A DNA stretch of 64,000 nt. Source: Priestia filamentosa (lineage in GTDB: Bacteria; Bacillota; Bacilli; Bacillales; Bacillaceae_H). The notes beneath the pieces were generated by a model. That model ran no database searches. It was not told the DNA's origin and was given only the letters and a program-made list of their open reading frames with translations. Both the position numbers and the translations under genes were made by a program. Shown here piece by piece: positions 7,776 to 17,613 of the stretch. The first letter of the stretch is position 1. Each line of letters opens with the position of its first letter. The stretch lies in contig NZ_FXAJ01000001.1 of the NCBI RefSeq assembly GCF_900177535.1, positions 186,001 through 250,000 on the forward strand. Direction: 5' to 3'.

Positions 7776-8423
7776 ATGGACTTTCGTACAGACTTTAAAC
7801 CAATTACAGTACAGCCTCAAATGATTGAAGGAAGAAGTTTTGAAATGATTACAGAGGAGTTAGGGGAGCATCATTTCACAGAAGAACAATACCCAATTGT
7901 TCAACGTATTATTCACGCTTCAGCAGATTTCGAGCTTGGAAGAAGCGTTCTTTTCCATCCAGATGCAGTTAGAGCAGGCGTTGCAGCAATCAGAAGCGGT
8001 AAACAAGTTGTAGCAGACGTGCAGATGGTCCAAGTTGGGACAAACAAGCCTCGATTGCAAAAATTTGGAAGTGATGTGCACGTTTATATTTCCGATGAAG
8101 ATGTTATGGAAGAAGCAAAACGGTTAGATACAACGCGTGCTATCATTTCAATGCGCAAAGCTATTCAACATGCTGAAGGCGGCATATTTGCTATCGGAAA
8201 TGCTCCAACAGCTTTACTTGAGCTTATTCGTCTGATTAAAGAAGGAGAAGCAAAACCAGGGCTCGTTATCGGAATGCCTGTAGGCTTTGTGTCTGCAGCA
8301 GAGTCCAAAGAGGAACTTGCAAAACTTGATATTCCGTTCATTACAAACATTGGACGAAAGGGCGGAAGTACAGTTACTGTTGCTGCACTAAACGCGATTT
8401 CAATTTTAGCAGATCAGGTGTAA
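7776..8423 (+). CDS. cbiC: Cobalt-precorrin-8 methylmutase
   Basis: Moves the C11 methyl group to C12 to give cobyrinate (hydrogenobyrinate-type mutase fold). The 215-residue protein has the typical IHASADFELGRSVLFHPDAV with the conserved catalytic His, and GMPVGFVSAAESKEEL near residue 168. AAAGGAGCG lies 7 bases before the ATG. Six bases separate its stop from the likely cbiD start. Confidence 0.95.
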   Translation: MDFRTDFKPITVQPQMIEGRSFEMITEELGEHHFTEEQYPIVQRIIHASADFELGRSVLFHPDAVRAGVAAIRSGKQVVADVQMVQVGTNKPRLQKFGSDVHVYISDEDVMEEAKRLDTTRAIISMRKAIQHAEGGIFAIGNAPTALLELIRLIKEGEAKPGLVIGMPVGFVSAAESKEELAKLDIPFITNIGRKGGSTVTVAALNAISILADQV

Positions 8424-8428
8424 TTGTG

Positions 8429-9529
8429 ATGAAAGCTAAAAAAGAAGATAAACCACTTCGAGAAGGGTATACAACAGGTTCTTGTGCAACAGCTGCAACA
8501 AAAGCGGCCCTTCTTTCTCTTATCACAGGTGAAGTGCAAAAAGAGGCAACAATTAAGCTTCCAATGGGGAGAATTGTGACCTTTTCAATGGAACAATGTG
8601 AAGTCAAAGAAAATATGGGATTCGCTGAAATTATTAAAGATGCAGGAGATGACCCAGACGCAACGCACGGCGCTCGTATCCAATCAACCGTAACATGGAA
8701 AGACACACCAGGCATTGAGATTGACGGCGGAGTTGGGGTTGGACGAGTCACAAAACCAGGATTGCCCGTCCCAGTTGGTGAAGCAGCTATCAATCCTGTT
8801 CCACGTAAAATGCTTTATAACGTAGCGGAGGAAGTTTTAAAAGAGCATGGTTCAAATAGAGGAATTAAAATCATAATTTCAGTTCCTGAGGGAGAAGAGA
8901 TGGCCAAAAAAACGCTTAACGGTCGTCTAGGCATCCTTGGGGGGATTTCTATTCTAGGAACAAGAGGAATTGTTGTTCCTTTTTCAACAGCTGCTTACAA
9001 AGCAAGTATTGTACAAGCCATTAGTGTTGCGAAAACAAGTGGGTGTGATCATCTTGTTATTACAACAGGTGGGCGTAGTGAGAAATATGGGATGAAAGAA
9101 TATCCGGATCTTCCTGAAGAAGCATTTGTGGAGATGGGAGACTTTGTTGGGTTTACTCTCAAACAGTGCAAACGCCAAGGAATTAAGCATGTCTCAATGG
9201 TTGGAATGATGGGGAAGTTCTCAAAAGTTGCCCAAGGTGTGATGATGGTACATTCCAAAAGTGCTCCTGTTGATTTTAACTTTTTAGCTGATATTGCAGA
9301 GCGCGTTGGGGGAGACGAAGAGCTCTTAGAAAGTATCCGTAATGCAAACACGGCTTCTCAAGTTGGTGATTTCATGGTAGAAAGAAATTTGCCTCATTTC
9401 TTTGATAGTTTATGTGAAAACTGCTGTCGTTCGGGTTTAAGAGAAGTGGGCGGCGGAATGAAGATTGAAACTTCTCTCTATACGTTCAAAGGAGCGTTTC
9501 TTGGAAAGGCGGTTTATGATGAAAGGTAA
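8429..9529 (+). CDS. cbiD: Cobalt-precorrin-5B C1-methyltransferase CbiD
   Basis: SAM-dependent C1 methylation and deacylation of the macrocycle on the anaerobic pathway. The N-terminal signature [18 protein letters not shown] and the internal [20 protein letters not shown] are typical of CbiD, with 366 residues. A GTG one codon upstream (8426) is an alternative start. Its last 14 bases overlap the following cbiET gene. Confidence 0.94.
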   Translation: MKAKKEDKPLREGYTTGSCATAATKAALLSLITGEVQKEATIKLPMGRIVTFSMEQCEVKENMGFAEIIKDAGDDPDATHGARIQSTVTWKDTPGIEIDGGVGVGRVTKPGLPVPVGEAAINPVPRKMLYNVAEEVLKEHGSNRGIKIIISVPEGEEMAKKTLNGRLGILGGISILGTRGIVVPFSTAAYKASIVQAISVAKTSGCDHLVITTGGRSEKYGMKEYPDLPEEAFVEMGDFVGFTLKQCKRQGIKHVSMVGMMGKFSKVAQGVMMVHSKSAPVDFNFLADIAERVGGDEELLESIRNANTASQVGDFMVERNLPHFFDSLCENCCRSGLREVGGGMKIETSLYTFKGAFLGKAVYDER

Positions 9530-10730
9530 TATAAAGCTTATTGGCATTGGAGATGAAGGGAGAGCAAGTTTGCTCCCCCTTTATGAAACATTTATTAAAC
9601 AAAGTGATGTATTAGTTGGAGGGGAAAGACAGCTTAAGTTCTTCTCTGATTATAGCGGTGAAAAAGTGGTGATAAAAGGTGGACTTAAAAACTTAGTTGA
9701 TATGCTGCAAAGTGAGGAACGAGAAGTTGTTGTGCTTGCTTCAGGAGATCCCCTTTTCTATGGAATTGGTGGCTATCTTTCCAAAAAGGTAGACGTAAGC
9801 ATTTATCCATACTTAAGTTCCGTTCAGCTTGCTTTTTCAAGAATGGGAGAAAAATGGCAAAATGCAAAACTTCTAAGTGTTCATGGGAGAGATATGCTAG
9901 GGCTTGCACAAAAGATTGATGGTGAAGACCTTGTAGCTATTTTAACAGATGAAAAAAATTCTCCTTCTGAAATTGCAAAATATTTGCTCTCTTTTAATAT
10001 GACGGAGTATGAAATATTTATTGGCGAGCACCTTGGTGGAGAAGAAGAAAGATGTAGAACGTTAACCCTTGAAGAAGTAACTGATACCGAGTTTGCATCT
10101 TTAAACATTGTGATTTTAAAAAGAATGAAAAAAGGACCATCTTGGTCATTTGGAATTCATGACGAAGAGTTTATTCAACGTAAACCTGAAAAAGGTTTAA
10201 TTACAAAAAAAGAGATTCGTACGCTAAGCCTAGGTGCTCTTGGTCTAAAAAAAGACAGCATTGTTTGGGATATTGGAACATGTACAGGCTCAGTGGCAAT
10301 TGAAGCTGCTCGTATTGCTAAAGACGGGAAAGTGTTTGCTATTGAAAAAAACGAAGGCGATTACCAAAACTGTTTGGAAAATATGAAAAAATTCCGTACA
10401 GATTTCACGGTTATCCACGATAAGGCTCCGAACGGTTTAGAGACGTTTGACAATCCTGATGCTGTTTTTATTGGTGGAACAGCAGGGGGAATGAAAAATA
10501 TTTTAAAACAGTGTTGTGAACGCCTGAATGAAGGCGGACAGATTGTGCTAAATGCTGTAACAATTGAAAATTTAGGAGAAGCTGTATCCACTTTTAAAGA
10601 AAATGGCTACTCCGTAGATATTACACTTGCTCAAGTTTCAAGAAGCAAGCCAATTTTAAACTTAACTCGTTTTGATGCTCTAAACCCCATCTATATTATT
10701 AGCGCTCGTCGTGAAGAAGGAGAAAAGTGA
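9516..10730 (+). CDS. cbiET: CbiET, fused cobalt-precorrin-7 C5-methyltransferase / C15-methyltransferase (decarboxylating)
   Basis: One polypeptide of about 404 residues carries both enzymes. The N-terminal half is a CbiE-type tetrapyrrole methylase ([39 protein letters not shown]). The C-terminal half from about residue 215 is a Rossmann SAM methyltransferase ([17 protein letters not shown]) like CbiT. Start is the ATG pair at 9516/9519 inside the cbiD end; the longer frame from 9465 lies wholly in cbiD. The stop overlaps the cbiL start (TGATG). Confidence 0.93.
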   Translation: MMKGNIKLIGIGDEGRASLLPLYETFIKQSDVLVGGERQLKFFSDYSGEKVVIKGGLKNLVDMLQSEEREVVVLASGDPLFYGIGGYLSKKVDVSIYPYLSSVQLAFSRMGEKWQNAKLLSVHGRDMLGLAQKIDGEDLVAILTDEKNSPSEIAKYLLSFNMTEYEIFIGEHLGGEEERCRTLTLEEVTDTEFASLNIVILKRMKKGPSWSFGIHDEEFIQRKPEKGLITKKEIRTLSLGALGLKKDSIVWDIGTCTGSVAIEAARIAKDGKVFAIEKNEGDYQNCLENMKKFRTDFTVIHDKAPNGLETFDNPDAVFIGGTAGGMKNILKQCCERLNEGGQIVLNAVTIENLGEAVSTFKENGYSVDITLAQVSRSKPILNLTRFDALNPIYIISARREEGEK

Positions 10731-11431
10731 TGATAGGAACATTATACGGTCTTGGTGTAGGACCAGGAGATCCAGAACTTATTACAGTAAAAGCATTCAG
10801 AAAGCTAAAAGAAACAGATGTTATTGCTTATCCGAAGAAAAGAAAAGGAAGTAAAAGCTATGCACATCGCATTGTTGAAGCATATTTCAATCCAAGTGAA
10901 AAAGAAATGCTTGGGCTTGTATTTCCAATGACAAAAGATAAAGAGATTCTTCAAAAGAAATGGAGCGAAACAACGGAAACGGTATTTGCTGAACTTCAGC
11001 AAGGAAAAGACGTTGCTTTTGTAACAGAGGGTGATCCTCTTTTATACAGTACATTTATTCATATGATGAAACTGATGAAAGAACGCCATCCAGAAGTACA
11101 GATTGAAACAGTACCAGGTATCTCTTCTATTAATGGCGCAGCTTCACGTCTTGGTCTGCCGCTTGCAGATGGTGATGAACATGTAGCAATTGTTCCTGCT
11201 CGAGAAGACTATGAAGAAATGAAAAAAGTGCTTCTTGAAAACGACTGTATTGTATTTATTAAAGTCGCAAAAGTAATTGATTTTATGATTCCGTTATTAA
11301 AAGAATTGAATTTATTACATAAAGCATCTGTTGTAACGAAAGTAACATCAGAGGAAGAAATCGTGTGGAATATTGAAGAATTAGAAGGCGCAGAGCTTGA
11401 ATACTTAACATTAATGGTGGTGCGAAAATGA
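10730..11431 (+). CDS. cbiL: Cobalt-precorrin-2 (factor II) C20-methyltransferase
   Basis: Tetrapyrrole methylase of 233 residues that methylates C20 of cobalt-factor II. Motifs are LYGLGVGPGDPELITVKA at the N-terminus, VTEGDPLLYSTF near residue 97 and VPGISSINGAASRLGLPL. AAGGAG sits 7 bases before the ATG at 10730; a GTG at 10727 is the alternative. It ends overlapping cbiF by 4 bases. Confidence 0.94.
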   Translation: MIGTLYGLGVGPGDPELITVKAFRKLKETDVIAYPKKRKGSKSYAHRIVEAYFNPSEKEMLGLVFPMTKDKEILQKKWSETTETVFAELQQGKDVAFVTEGDPLLYSTFIHMMKLMKERHPEVQIETVPGISSINGAASRLGLPLADGDEHVAIVPAREDYEEMKKVLLENDCIVFIKVAKVIDFMIPLLKELNLLHKASVVTKVTSEEEIVWNIEELEGAELEYLTLMVVRK

Positions 11432-12201
11432 AGCTATTTATTATCGGAGCAGGACCAGGAGATCCAGATTTAATTACTGTAAAAGGTTTAAAACTACTTC
11501 AGGAAGCAGATGTTGTACTTTATGCTGATTCTCTTGTAAATGAAGAGCTTGTAAACAAGGCAAAAGAAGGCGCAGAAGTGTTGAAAACAGCTGGCATGCA
11601 TCTAGAAGAAATGGTTAACCTTATGGTAGATCGACTAAGTGAAGGAAAGAAAGTTGTTCGTGTGCATACAGGAGATCCTGCTGTCTATGGAGCAATTATG
11701 GAACAAGTTGCACTATTAAAAGAGCGTGACGTTGAAGTTGAAATCATTCCAGGAGTTAGCTCTGTATTTGCCTCAGCAGCAGCTGTTGGAGCTGAGCTTA
11801 CCATCCCAGATTTAACTCAGACGGTTATCCTCACAAGAGCAGAAGGAAGAACCCCAGTTCCAGAGTTTGAGAAACTAAAAGATTTAGCAAAGCATCAGTG
11901 CACAATTGCATTATTTTTAAGTGCTACATTAACAAAGAAAGTGATCAAAGAGCTGGTTAGCGCTGGATGGAGTGAAGATACTCCTGTTGCTGTTGTATAT
12001 AAAGCAACATGGCCAGACCAAAAGATCGTACGCACAACGCTTGTTAATCTTGATGAAGACATGAAGAAAAATGGAATTCGTAAGCAAGCAATGATTTTAG
12101 CTGGCTGGGCTTTAGATGAACATATTCATACAAAAGATTATCGTTCAAAGCTCTATGATAAGACATTTACACATGGATTTAGAAAGGGGCTTCCATCATG
12201 A
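11428..12201 (+). CDS. cbiF: Cobalt-precorrin-4 C11-methyltransferase
   Basis: Third stand-alone SAM methylase of the operon, 257 residues. It shows IIGAGPGDPDLITVKGL, VHTGDPAVYGAIMEQ and IPGVSSVFASAAAVGAEL, the last typical of CbiF/CobM. CbiF of B. megaterium is a structurally studied member of this family. Overlaps both neighbours by 4 bases. Confidence 0.95.
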   Translation: MKLFIIGAGPGDPDLITVKGLKLLQEADVVLYADSLVNEELVNKAKEGAEVLKTAGMHLEEMVNLMVDRLSEGKKVVRVHTGDPAVYGAIMEQVALLKERDVEVEIIPGVSSVFASAAAVGAELTIPDLTQTVILTRAEGRTPVPEFEKLKDLAKHQCTIALFLSATLTKKVIKELVSAGWSEDTPVAVVYKATWPDQKIVRTTLVNLDEDMKKNGIRKQAMILAGWALDEHIHTKDYRSKLYDKTFTHGFRKGLPS

Positions 12202-13322
12202 TTGCATTGCAAGAAGGTGAAGTACCGGCTGTCACACAACGAGGAGATTACGCTGTTGTTGCTATCACAAAGCACGGAGTTGAGCTTGCTCGAAAGCTCG
12301 GCTCCTCTTTTCAAAATTCTGACGTGTACTATATGAGCAAGTTTGAAAAAGGGGATGAAGAAGATAACGGCATTCAGCTTTTCTCAGGAAGCGTTCGATT
12401 GTTACTTCCAGCTCTTTTTCAACATTACAAAGGGATTATTATTATTATCTCACTTGGTGCAGTTGTTCGCATGATTGCGCCTCTTTTAAAAGATAAAAAA
12501 ACCGATCCAGGTGTTGTTGTTGTAGATGATAAAGGAGAAAACGTCATCAGTGTTCTTTCAGGTCATATCGGAGGGGCAAATGAGTTAACAAGAGAGATTG
12601 CAGCTCTATTAAAAGCTCATCCTGTTATTACAACGGCATCTGACGTACAAAAAACAATTCCTGTTGACTTGTTTGGGAAACGTTTTGGCTGGGTGTGGGA
12701 TTCAGCTGAGAAGTTAACGCCTGTTAGTGCATCTGTTGTAAATGAAGAAAAAGTAGCGGTAATTCAAGAGAGTGGAGAAAGAGGATGGTGGCATTATGAT
12801 ACACCAATTCCTGAAAATATTAACTCCTACTCTTCCATTGAGGAAGCGGAAAAAGACGGTTTTCAAGCTGCGCTTGTTGTAACACATCGCTTACTAAAAG
12901 AAGAGGAAAAACATGTATTAAATAATGGGGTTCTTTATAGACCTAAAAATATTGTGCTTGGCATGGGGTGCAACAGAGGCACTTCTGCTTTTGAAATTGA
13001 GAGCGTTATGTTAGAAACGCTTGAAGAACTACAATTTTCAGTGAAAAGTGTCAGAGCTATTAGCACAATTGATCTAAAAAAAGATGAAGAAGGATTACTT
13101 CAAGTAGCCAAAAAATACGGATTAGAGTTTTCATACTACACACCAGAAGAATTAAACGAAATGGAAATTAAGAATCCTTCTGAAACAGTTTTTAAATATA
13201 CCGGTGCATATGGAGTAAGTGAGCCTGCAGCTCTTTTAAAAAGCGGAGCATCTGAGCTGTATCTTGAAAAGAAAAAAAGTGGGAACGTTACGATATCTGT
13301 TGCCGTTATCCCATATAACTAA
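12198..13322 (+). CDS. cbiG: Cobalt-precorrin-5A hydrolase CbiG
   Basis: Opens the delta-lactone of cobalt-precorrin-5A and releases the two-carbon fragment as acetaldehyde. The central region has the conserved SLGAVVRMIAPLLKDKKTDP and VSVLSGHIGGANELTREIA-like sequence (here VISVLSGHIGGANELT), and the C-terminal CbiG domain has LGMGCNRGTSAFEIES. Length 374 residues. It overlaps cbiF by 4 bases and is followed 14 bases later by cbiA. Confidence 0.93.
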   Translation: MIALQEGEVPAVTQRGDYAVVAITKHGVELARKLGSSFQNSDVYYMSKFEKGDEEDNGIQLFSGSVRLLLPALFQHYKGIIIIISLGAVVRMIAPLLKDKKTDPGVVVVDDKGENVISVLSGHIGGANELTREIAALLKAHPVITTASDVQKTIPVDLFGKRFGWVWDSAEKLTPVSASVVNEEKVAVIQESGERGWWHYDTPIPENINSYSSIEEAEKDGFQAALVVTHRLLKEEEKHVLNNGVLYRPKNIVLGMGCNRGTSAFEIESVMLETLEELQFSVKSVRAISTIDLKKDEEGLLQVAKKYGLEFSYYTPEELNEMEIKNPSETVFKYTGAYGVSEPAALLKSGASELYLEKKKSGNVTISVAVIPYN

Positions 13323-13335
13323 GGGGGGAAACAAC

Positions 13336-14697
13336 ATGGTACATCGCCGACTTGTTGTGGCAGGTACAGGAAGCGGAGTGGGGAAAACAACGCTTACAAT
13401 CGGCCTTATGGCAGCATTTAAAAAGAAAGGATACACTGTACAAGGTTTCAAGTGTGGTCCTGATTATATTGATCCAACGTATCATACAGCTGTAACGGGT
13501 AGAGTATCGCGAAATATTGATAGTTGGATGCTTCCCCATGACACAGTGGAAGAAATTGTAAAACGCAATAGCGAGGATGCTGATATTTCGATTATTGAAG
13601 GAGTAATGGGCTTTTATGATGGAAAAAGTCCCCTTGATAATAGAGGCACAACGGCTGAAATTAGTGTTTTAACAAATAGTCCTGTTTTACTTGTTGTAAA
13701 CTGTGCAAGTATGGCAAGAAGCGCTGCAGCTATTGTGAAAGGTTTTCAAATGATGTGGGAAGAACCAAACATTGTCAGTGTTATTGCTAACAATGTTGGA
13801 AGTGAAGGACACTATAAGTTAGTAAAAAAAGCAATTGAGCAAGAGTGTGGAATTCCAGTGGTTGGATATGTAAAACGAAACGAAAGCTTATCTATTCCAG
13901 AGCGACACCTAGGACTTGTGCCGTCTATTGAAAGAGGAGAGCTTCATTCTTATTTTCATGAACTTGGAGACTTAATTTCTGAAACAGTGGATTTAGAAGC
14001 ATTATATACATTAGCGGAAACAGAAGTGCTAGATGTAGAAAATCCTAAACTAGTAGCAAAAGATCCTGTGGTGAAAATTGCAGTTGCAAGAGATAAAGCT
14101 TTCAATTTTTATTATGAAGAAAACTTGGAACTGTTAAAAGCAAATGGAGCAGAAATCGTAGAATTCTCACCGTTAAATGGAGAGAGCGTTCCAAGCAATG
14201 TTCAAGGGCTTTATATTGGCGGAGGCTTTCCGGAAGAGTTTGCAAACGAGCTTTCTTTACAAGAACAGGTAAAAGAGTCCTTCAAAGACGCAATAGGCTC
14301 AGGAATGCCAACTCTTGCTGAGTGCGGAGGGTTTATGTTTCTAGCGGATTCAATCGAAACAACGAACGGAGAAATACATAAGATGGTTGGTGTTGTTCCT
14401 GGGCGTGTCAAAATGCAAAAGAAACGAGCAGCACTTGGTTATCGAGAGATTAGAGGAAGTGAAGGGAACTATCTATTAGAGGGAGGTCTTGAAGCAAAAG
14501 GACACGAGTTTCATTACTCAACATTTGAAGGTGATGAAGAATTTACTCCAGCTTATGAGACAAAAGGAATGAGAGGTGTTAAAAAAGAAGGATATATGAA
14601 AGGAAACCTTCTTGCCGGATACACTCATTTCCATTTTGGGTCATGCCCTCAGATGGTTGAAAAATGGATTACAAAATGCGAGGGGCACAAAGGATGA
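13336..14697 (+). CDS. cbiA: Cobyrinic acid a,c-diamide synthase
   Basis: ATP- and glutamine-dependent amidation of the a and c side chains. It has an N-terminal ATP-binding domain (AGTGSGVGKTTLTIGLM) and a C-terminal class I glutamine amidotransferase domain with nucleophile Cys in LAECGGFMFLAD; 453 residues. AAGGGGGGAAA lies just before the ATG at 13336, so I reject the longer frame from 13264 that overlaps cbiG. It overlaps cbiP by 4 bases. Confidence 0.95.
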   Translation: MVHRRLVVAGTGSGVGKTTLTIGLMAAFKKKGYTVQGFKCGPDYIDPTYHTAVTGRVSRNIDSWMLPHDTVEEIVKRNSEDADISIIEGVMGFYDGKSPLDNRGTTAEISVLTNSPVLLVVNCASMARSAAAIVKGFQMMWEEPNIVSVIANNVGSEGHYKLVKKAIEQECGIPVVGYVKRNESLSIPERHLGLVPSIERGELHSYFHELGDLISETVDLEALYTLAETEVLDVENPKLVAKDPVVKIAVARDKAFNFYYEENLELLKANGAEIVEFSPLNGESVPSNVQGLYIGGGFPEEFANELSLQEQVKESFKDAIGSGMPTLAECGGFMFLADSIETTNGEIHKMVGVVPGRVKMQKKRAALGYREIRGSEGNYLLEGGLEAKGHEFHYSTFEGDEEFTPAYETKGMRGVKKEGYMKGNLLAGYTHFHFGSCPQMVEKWITKCEGHKG

Positions 14698-16229
14698 ACA
14701 AGAAAGCTCTTTCCATTATGTTTCAAGGAACTCATTCAGATGCAGGCAAAAGCGCAATTGCAACTGCTTTTTGTCGAATCTTTTTCCAAGACGGATATAA
14801 AACAGCTCCCTTTAAGTCTCAAAATATGGCCTTGAATTCTTATATAACAGTAGATGGCAAGGAAATTGGTAGAGCTCAAGGCGTACAAGCAGAAGCAGCA
14901 GGAGTTACTGCAACAACAGATATGAATCCTATTTTAATCAAACCAACAAGAGATTCTGAATCGCAAATTGTTGTACATGGAAAGCCGTATAAAAATATGA
15001 AAGCAATGGCATATAGACAAGAGTTTTTCGAGACAGGCCTTGGATTAATTAAAGAGGCATTTAAAAGTTTAAAAGGAACCTATGAAAGAATTGTGATTGA
15101 AGGAGCTGGAAGTCCGGCTGAAGTTAATTTAAATGATCGAGAGCTTGTGAACATGCGCGTTGCAGCCATTGCAGAATCTCCTGTGGTGCTTATCGGCGAT
15201 ATCGAAAAGGGAGGAGTATTTGCAAGTCTTGTTGGAACACTCCAACTTTTAAGTGAGAAAGACCGTGAACGGGTTATTGGTGTTGTAATTAACAAGTTCA
15301 GAGGTGATGTATCACTGCTTACTCCTGGTCTTGAATGGTTTGAAGAATATACAGGAACCCCTGTTTTAGGCGTTATTCCATATATGCCTAACCTAAATAT
15401 TGATGCGGAAGATTCTGTTGTTTTATCTCGTTATTCTCAGGTGAAAAACCTCGAAAAAGTAATTGATATTGCTGTTATTCAATATCCAAGAATCTCAAAT
15501 TTTACAGACGTAGACCCTTTTTTTGTTGAGGAAGACTGTCACGTTCGGTTTGTAACAAAACTTGAACAGCTTCAGAATCCAGATCTTATTATCTTGCCAG
15601 GCAGTAAAAATACGGTTGAGGACTATCTATTTCTAGAAGAAACAGGTATTTCAGGACGCTTAAAAGAGCTCTTTGCAAGAAATGAAACAGTTATTGTTGG
15701 GATTTGTGGAGGATACCAAATGCTTGGCGAGAAAATCTTTGATCCCTTTCATGTTGAATCACCTCATGAGGAAGTTAAGTCACTTGATTTTATTCCTCTT
15801 CATACAACAATTAGAGAAGAAAAGAAAACGATTCTTTCAGAAGGAATGCTAAATTTTCAACATGAAAAGATGCCTGTAAAAGGATATGAAATTCATATGG
15901 GCACATCAACGTTTACAAGAGAAGTTGATTGTCTTATTCAATTAAAAAATGGAGAAGATGGCTGTTATTTTGAAAAAGAAAAAGTCATTGGAACGTATTT
16001 TCACGGTATTTTTCATAATGATTCTTTTAGAACAGCTTTATTAAACAGTATAAGAGCACAAAAAGGACACCCTCCTCTTTTAGAGCGACCATCGTTTAAT
16101 AAAATGAGAGAAGAAGCCTTTGACTTACTTGCTGATCATGTGCGAAAACATGTGAACATGGAATATATTCAGTCTAAAATGGTCGAATTTTCTCAAAAAG
16201 AAACGAATTCAGAGAAGTTTTCGGTATAA
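14694..16229 (+). CDS. cbiP: Cobyric acid synthase (amide-forming) CbiP
   Basis: Amidates the b, d, e and g side chains of adenosylcobyrinic acid a,c-diamide. The 511-residue protein has a P-loop-like GTHSDAGKSAIATAFCR, the paralogue-typical FKSQNMALNSYIT, and a class I amidotransferase domain with VGICGGYQMLGEKIFDP (nucleophile Cys) and the late YFHGIFHND His. The start at 14694 overlaps the cbiA stop and has GAGGGG upstream. As I recall it, the described B. megaterium cobI operon lacks cbiP between cbiA and the cobA gene, so its place here is noteworthy. Confidence 0.94.
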   Translation: MNKKALSIMFQGTHSDAGKSAIATAFCRIFFQDGYKTAPFKSQNMALNSYITVDGKEIGRAQGVQAEAAGVTATTDMNPILIKPTRDSESQIVVHGKPYKNMKAMAYRQEFFETGLGLIKEAFKSLKGTYERIVIEGAGSPAEVNLNDRELVNMRVAAIAESPVVLIGDIEKGGVFASLVGTLQLLSEKDRERVIGVVINKFRGDVSLLTPGLEWFEEYTGTPVLGVIPYMPNLNIDAEDSVVLSRYSQVKNLEKVIDIAVIQYPRISNFTDVDPFFVEEDCHVRFVTKLEQLQNPDLIILPGSKNTVEDYLFLEETGISGRLKELFARNETVIVGICGGYQMLGEKIFDPFHVESPHEEVKSLDFIPLHTTIREEKKTILSEGMLNFQHEKMPVKGYEIHMGTSTFTREVDCLIQLKNGEDGCYFEKEKVIGTYFHGIFHNDSFRTALLNSIRAQKGHPPLLERPSFNKMREEAFDLLADHVRKHVNMEYIQSKMVEFSQKETNSEKFSV

Positions 16230-16263
16230 TTTGATGTAACTGCAAATGTAAGGAGGAAAAACT

Positions 16264-17046
16264 ATGAGTGTTGGTACTGTTTACCTTGTTGGAGCAGGAC
16301 CTGGAGATCCGAAACTTATTACAATTCATGGATTAGAGTGCATCCAAAAAGCTGATGTCATTTTATATGATCGTTTAGTTAGTGAAGAGCTTCTAAAACA
16401 TGCAAAAGAAGGAGCAGAGCTCATCTTTTGTGGTAAGCTCCCAGGGAAACATGGGGAAATTCAAGATGATATTCATCGAACTCTAGTTGAGAAGGCAGAG
16501 CAAGGAAAGACTGTCACACGTTTAAAAGGCGGCGATCCTTTTATTTTTGGACGTGGTGGAGAAGAAGCAGAAGTACTTGCTAAAAGAGATATTCCTTTTG
16601 AAATTATTCCTGGTATTACGTCAGGTATTGCAGCTCCTGCTTATGCAGGAATTCCCGTCACATACAAAGATAAAGCAATGTCGTTTGCTATTGTTACAGG
16701 TCATGGACGAGAAGAAAAAGGGCAGGATACTCTAAATTGGGAGGCGCTTGCAAAAGGGATAGATACGATTGCCTTTTACATGGGAGTAGGTAACTTACCA
16801 CATATCGTTTACAAGCTTACGGAACATGGACGGAGTAAAGAGACTCCTGTTGCTATTATTCATAAAGGAACAACACAAGAGCAGCGCACTGTTGTTGGTA
16901 CCTTAGCAACAATAGAAGAAATGGCTAAGGTTGAGAATGTGAAGCATCCTTCTATGATTATTGTGGGAGAGGTTGTAGACATTCGTGAAAAAATTCAATG
17001 GTTTAACGAAAAAGGAGAGAAAACAACTTATGACAACACTATTTGA
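16264..17046 (+). CDS. cobA: Uroporphyrinogen-III C-methyltransferase (SUMT)
   Basis: Makes precorrin-2 from uroporphyrinogen III with two SAM, the branch point between haem, sirohaem and B12. The 260 residues cover only the CysG-A type methylase domain: LVGAGPGDPKLITIHGL, RLKGGDPFIFGRGGEEAE and IPGITSGIAAPAYAGIPVT. There is no fused dehydrogenase/ferrochelatase, so precorrin-2 oxidation must come from elsewhere. AAGGAGG stands 6-7 bases before the ATG. Confidence 0.95.
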   Translation: MSVGTVYLVGAGPGDPKLITIHGLECIQKADVILYDRLVSEELLKHAKEGAELIFCGKLPGKHGEIQDDIHRTLVEKAEQGKTVTRLKGGDPFIFGRGGEEAEVLAKRDIPFEIIPGITSGIAAPAYAGIPVTYKDKAMSFAIVTGHGREEKGQDTLNWEALAKGIDTIAFYMGVGNLPHIVYKLTEHGRSKETPVAIIHKGTTQEQRTVVGTLATIEEMAKVENVKHPSMIIVGEVVDIREKIQWFNEKGEKTTYDNTI

Positions 17047-17602
17047 TAACTTACAAAAAAGACGTGCACTCCGCGATCACGATGGTCGTCCTGTTGAAGA
17101 TGAAAAGCTTGAAAAGATTTTAGAAGCTGCAACATGGGCTCCTAATGACCGTATGCGTGAACCATGGTCATTTTATGTTATTAAAGGGGAAGCGAAAAAG
17201 AGGTATGAAGAGCTTGCACATACATATTTAGAAGAGCGTTTTCCAACAAAACCTCATCTTGTTGAAAGTTCAATGAAGAGTGTTAAAAACACACCTATTC
17301 ACATTGTTGTAACCGCAGACGTTGTTGAAGGAGATGAAGAAGCAACTGGTGACAACGTATATGGAGTATGCTGTGCAATTAATTCAATGTGGTTAGCAGC
17401 GGAAGAGCTTGGTTTAGGTTTTGTATGGAGAACAAGAGGCGTAGGCCTTATTCGTGACGAACGTCTTTACGAATTTATTGGAGCACCTGAAGGAAAACAA
17501 ATTGTAGGAAACCTTTTTATTGGCTATCCAACAGAAGAATCGCTTGGTAAGCTTAAAGATAAAAAGCGAACAGACTATTCTGAGAAAACCGTTTGGTTGT
17601 AA
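17030..17602 (+). CDS. cbiY: CbiY, nitroreductase-family protein of the cobalamin operon
   Basis: A 190-residue FMN-dependent nitroreductase fold: N-terminal RRALRDHDGRPVEDEKLEKI with the FMN-contacting Arg pair, AATWAPNDRMREPWSFYV, and LGLGFVWRTRG near residue 130. In B. megaterium the homologue in the same position is called CbiY. A redox role such as corrin or cobalt reduction is plausible but unproven. AAAGGAGAG precedes the ATG at 17030, which lies within the cobA end; the longer frame from 16985 lacks a ribosome site. Confidence 0.85.
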   Translation: MTTLFDNLQKRRALRDHDGRPVEDEKLEKILEAATWAPNDRMREPWSFYVIKGEAKKRYEELAHTYLEERFPTKPHLVESSMKSVKNTPIHIVVTADVVEGDEEATGDNVYGVCCAINSMWLAAEELGLGFVWRTRGVGLIRDERLYEFIGAPEGKQIVGNLFIGYPTEESLGKLKDKKRTDYSEKTVWL

Positions 17603-17613
17603 GGAGGAGTTTT

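Noticed and set aside
13264-13335. Upstream extension of cbiA into cbiG
   Set aside because: AAGGGGGGAAA precedes ATG 13336, which also starts directly before the conserved P-loop.
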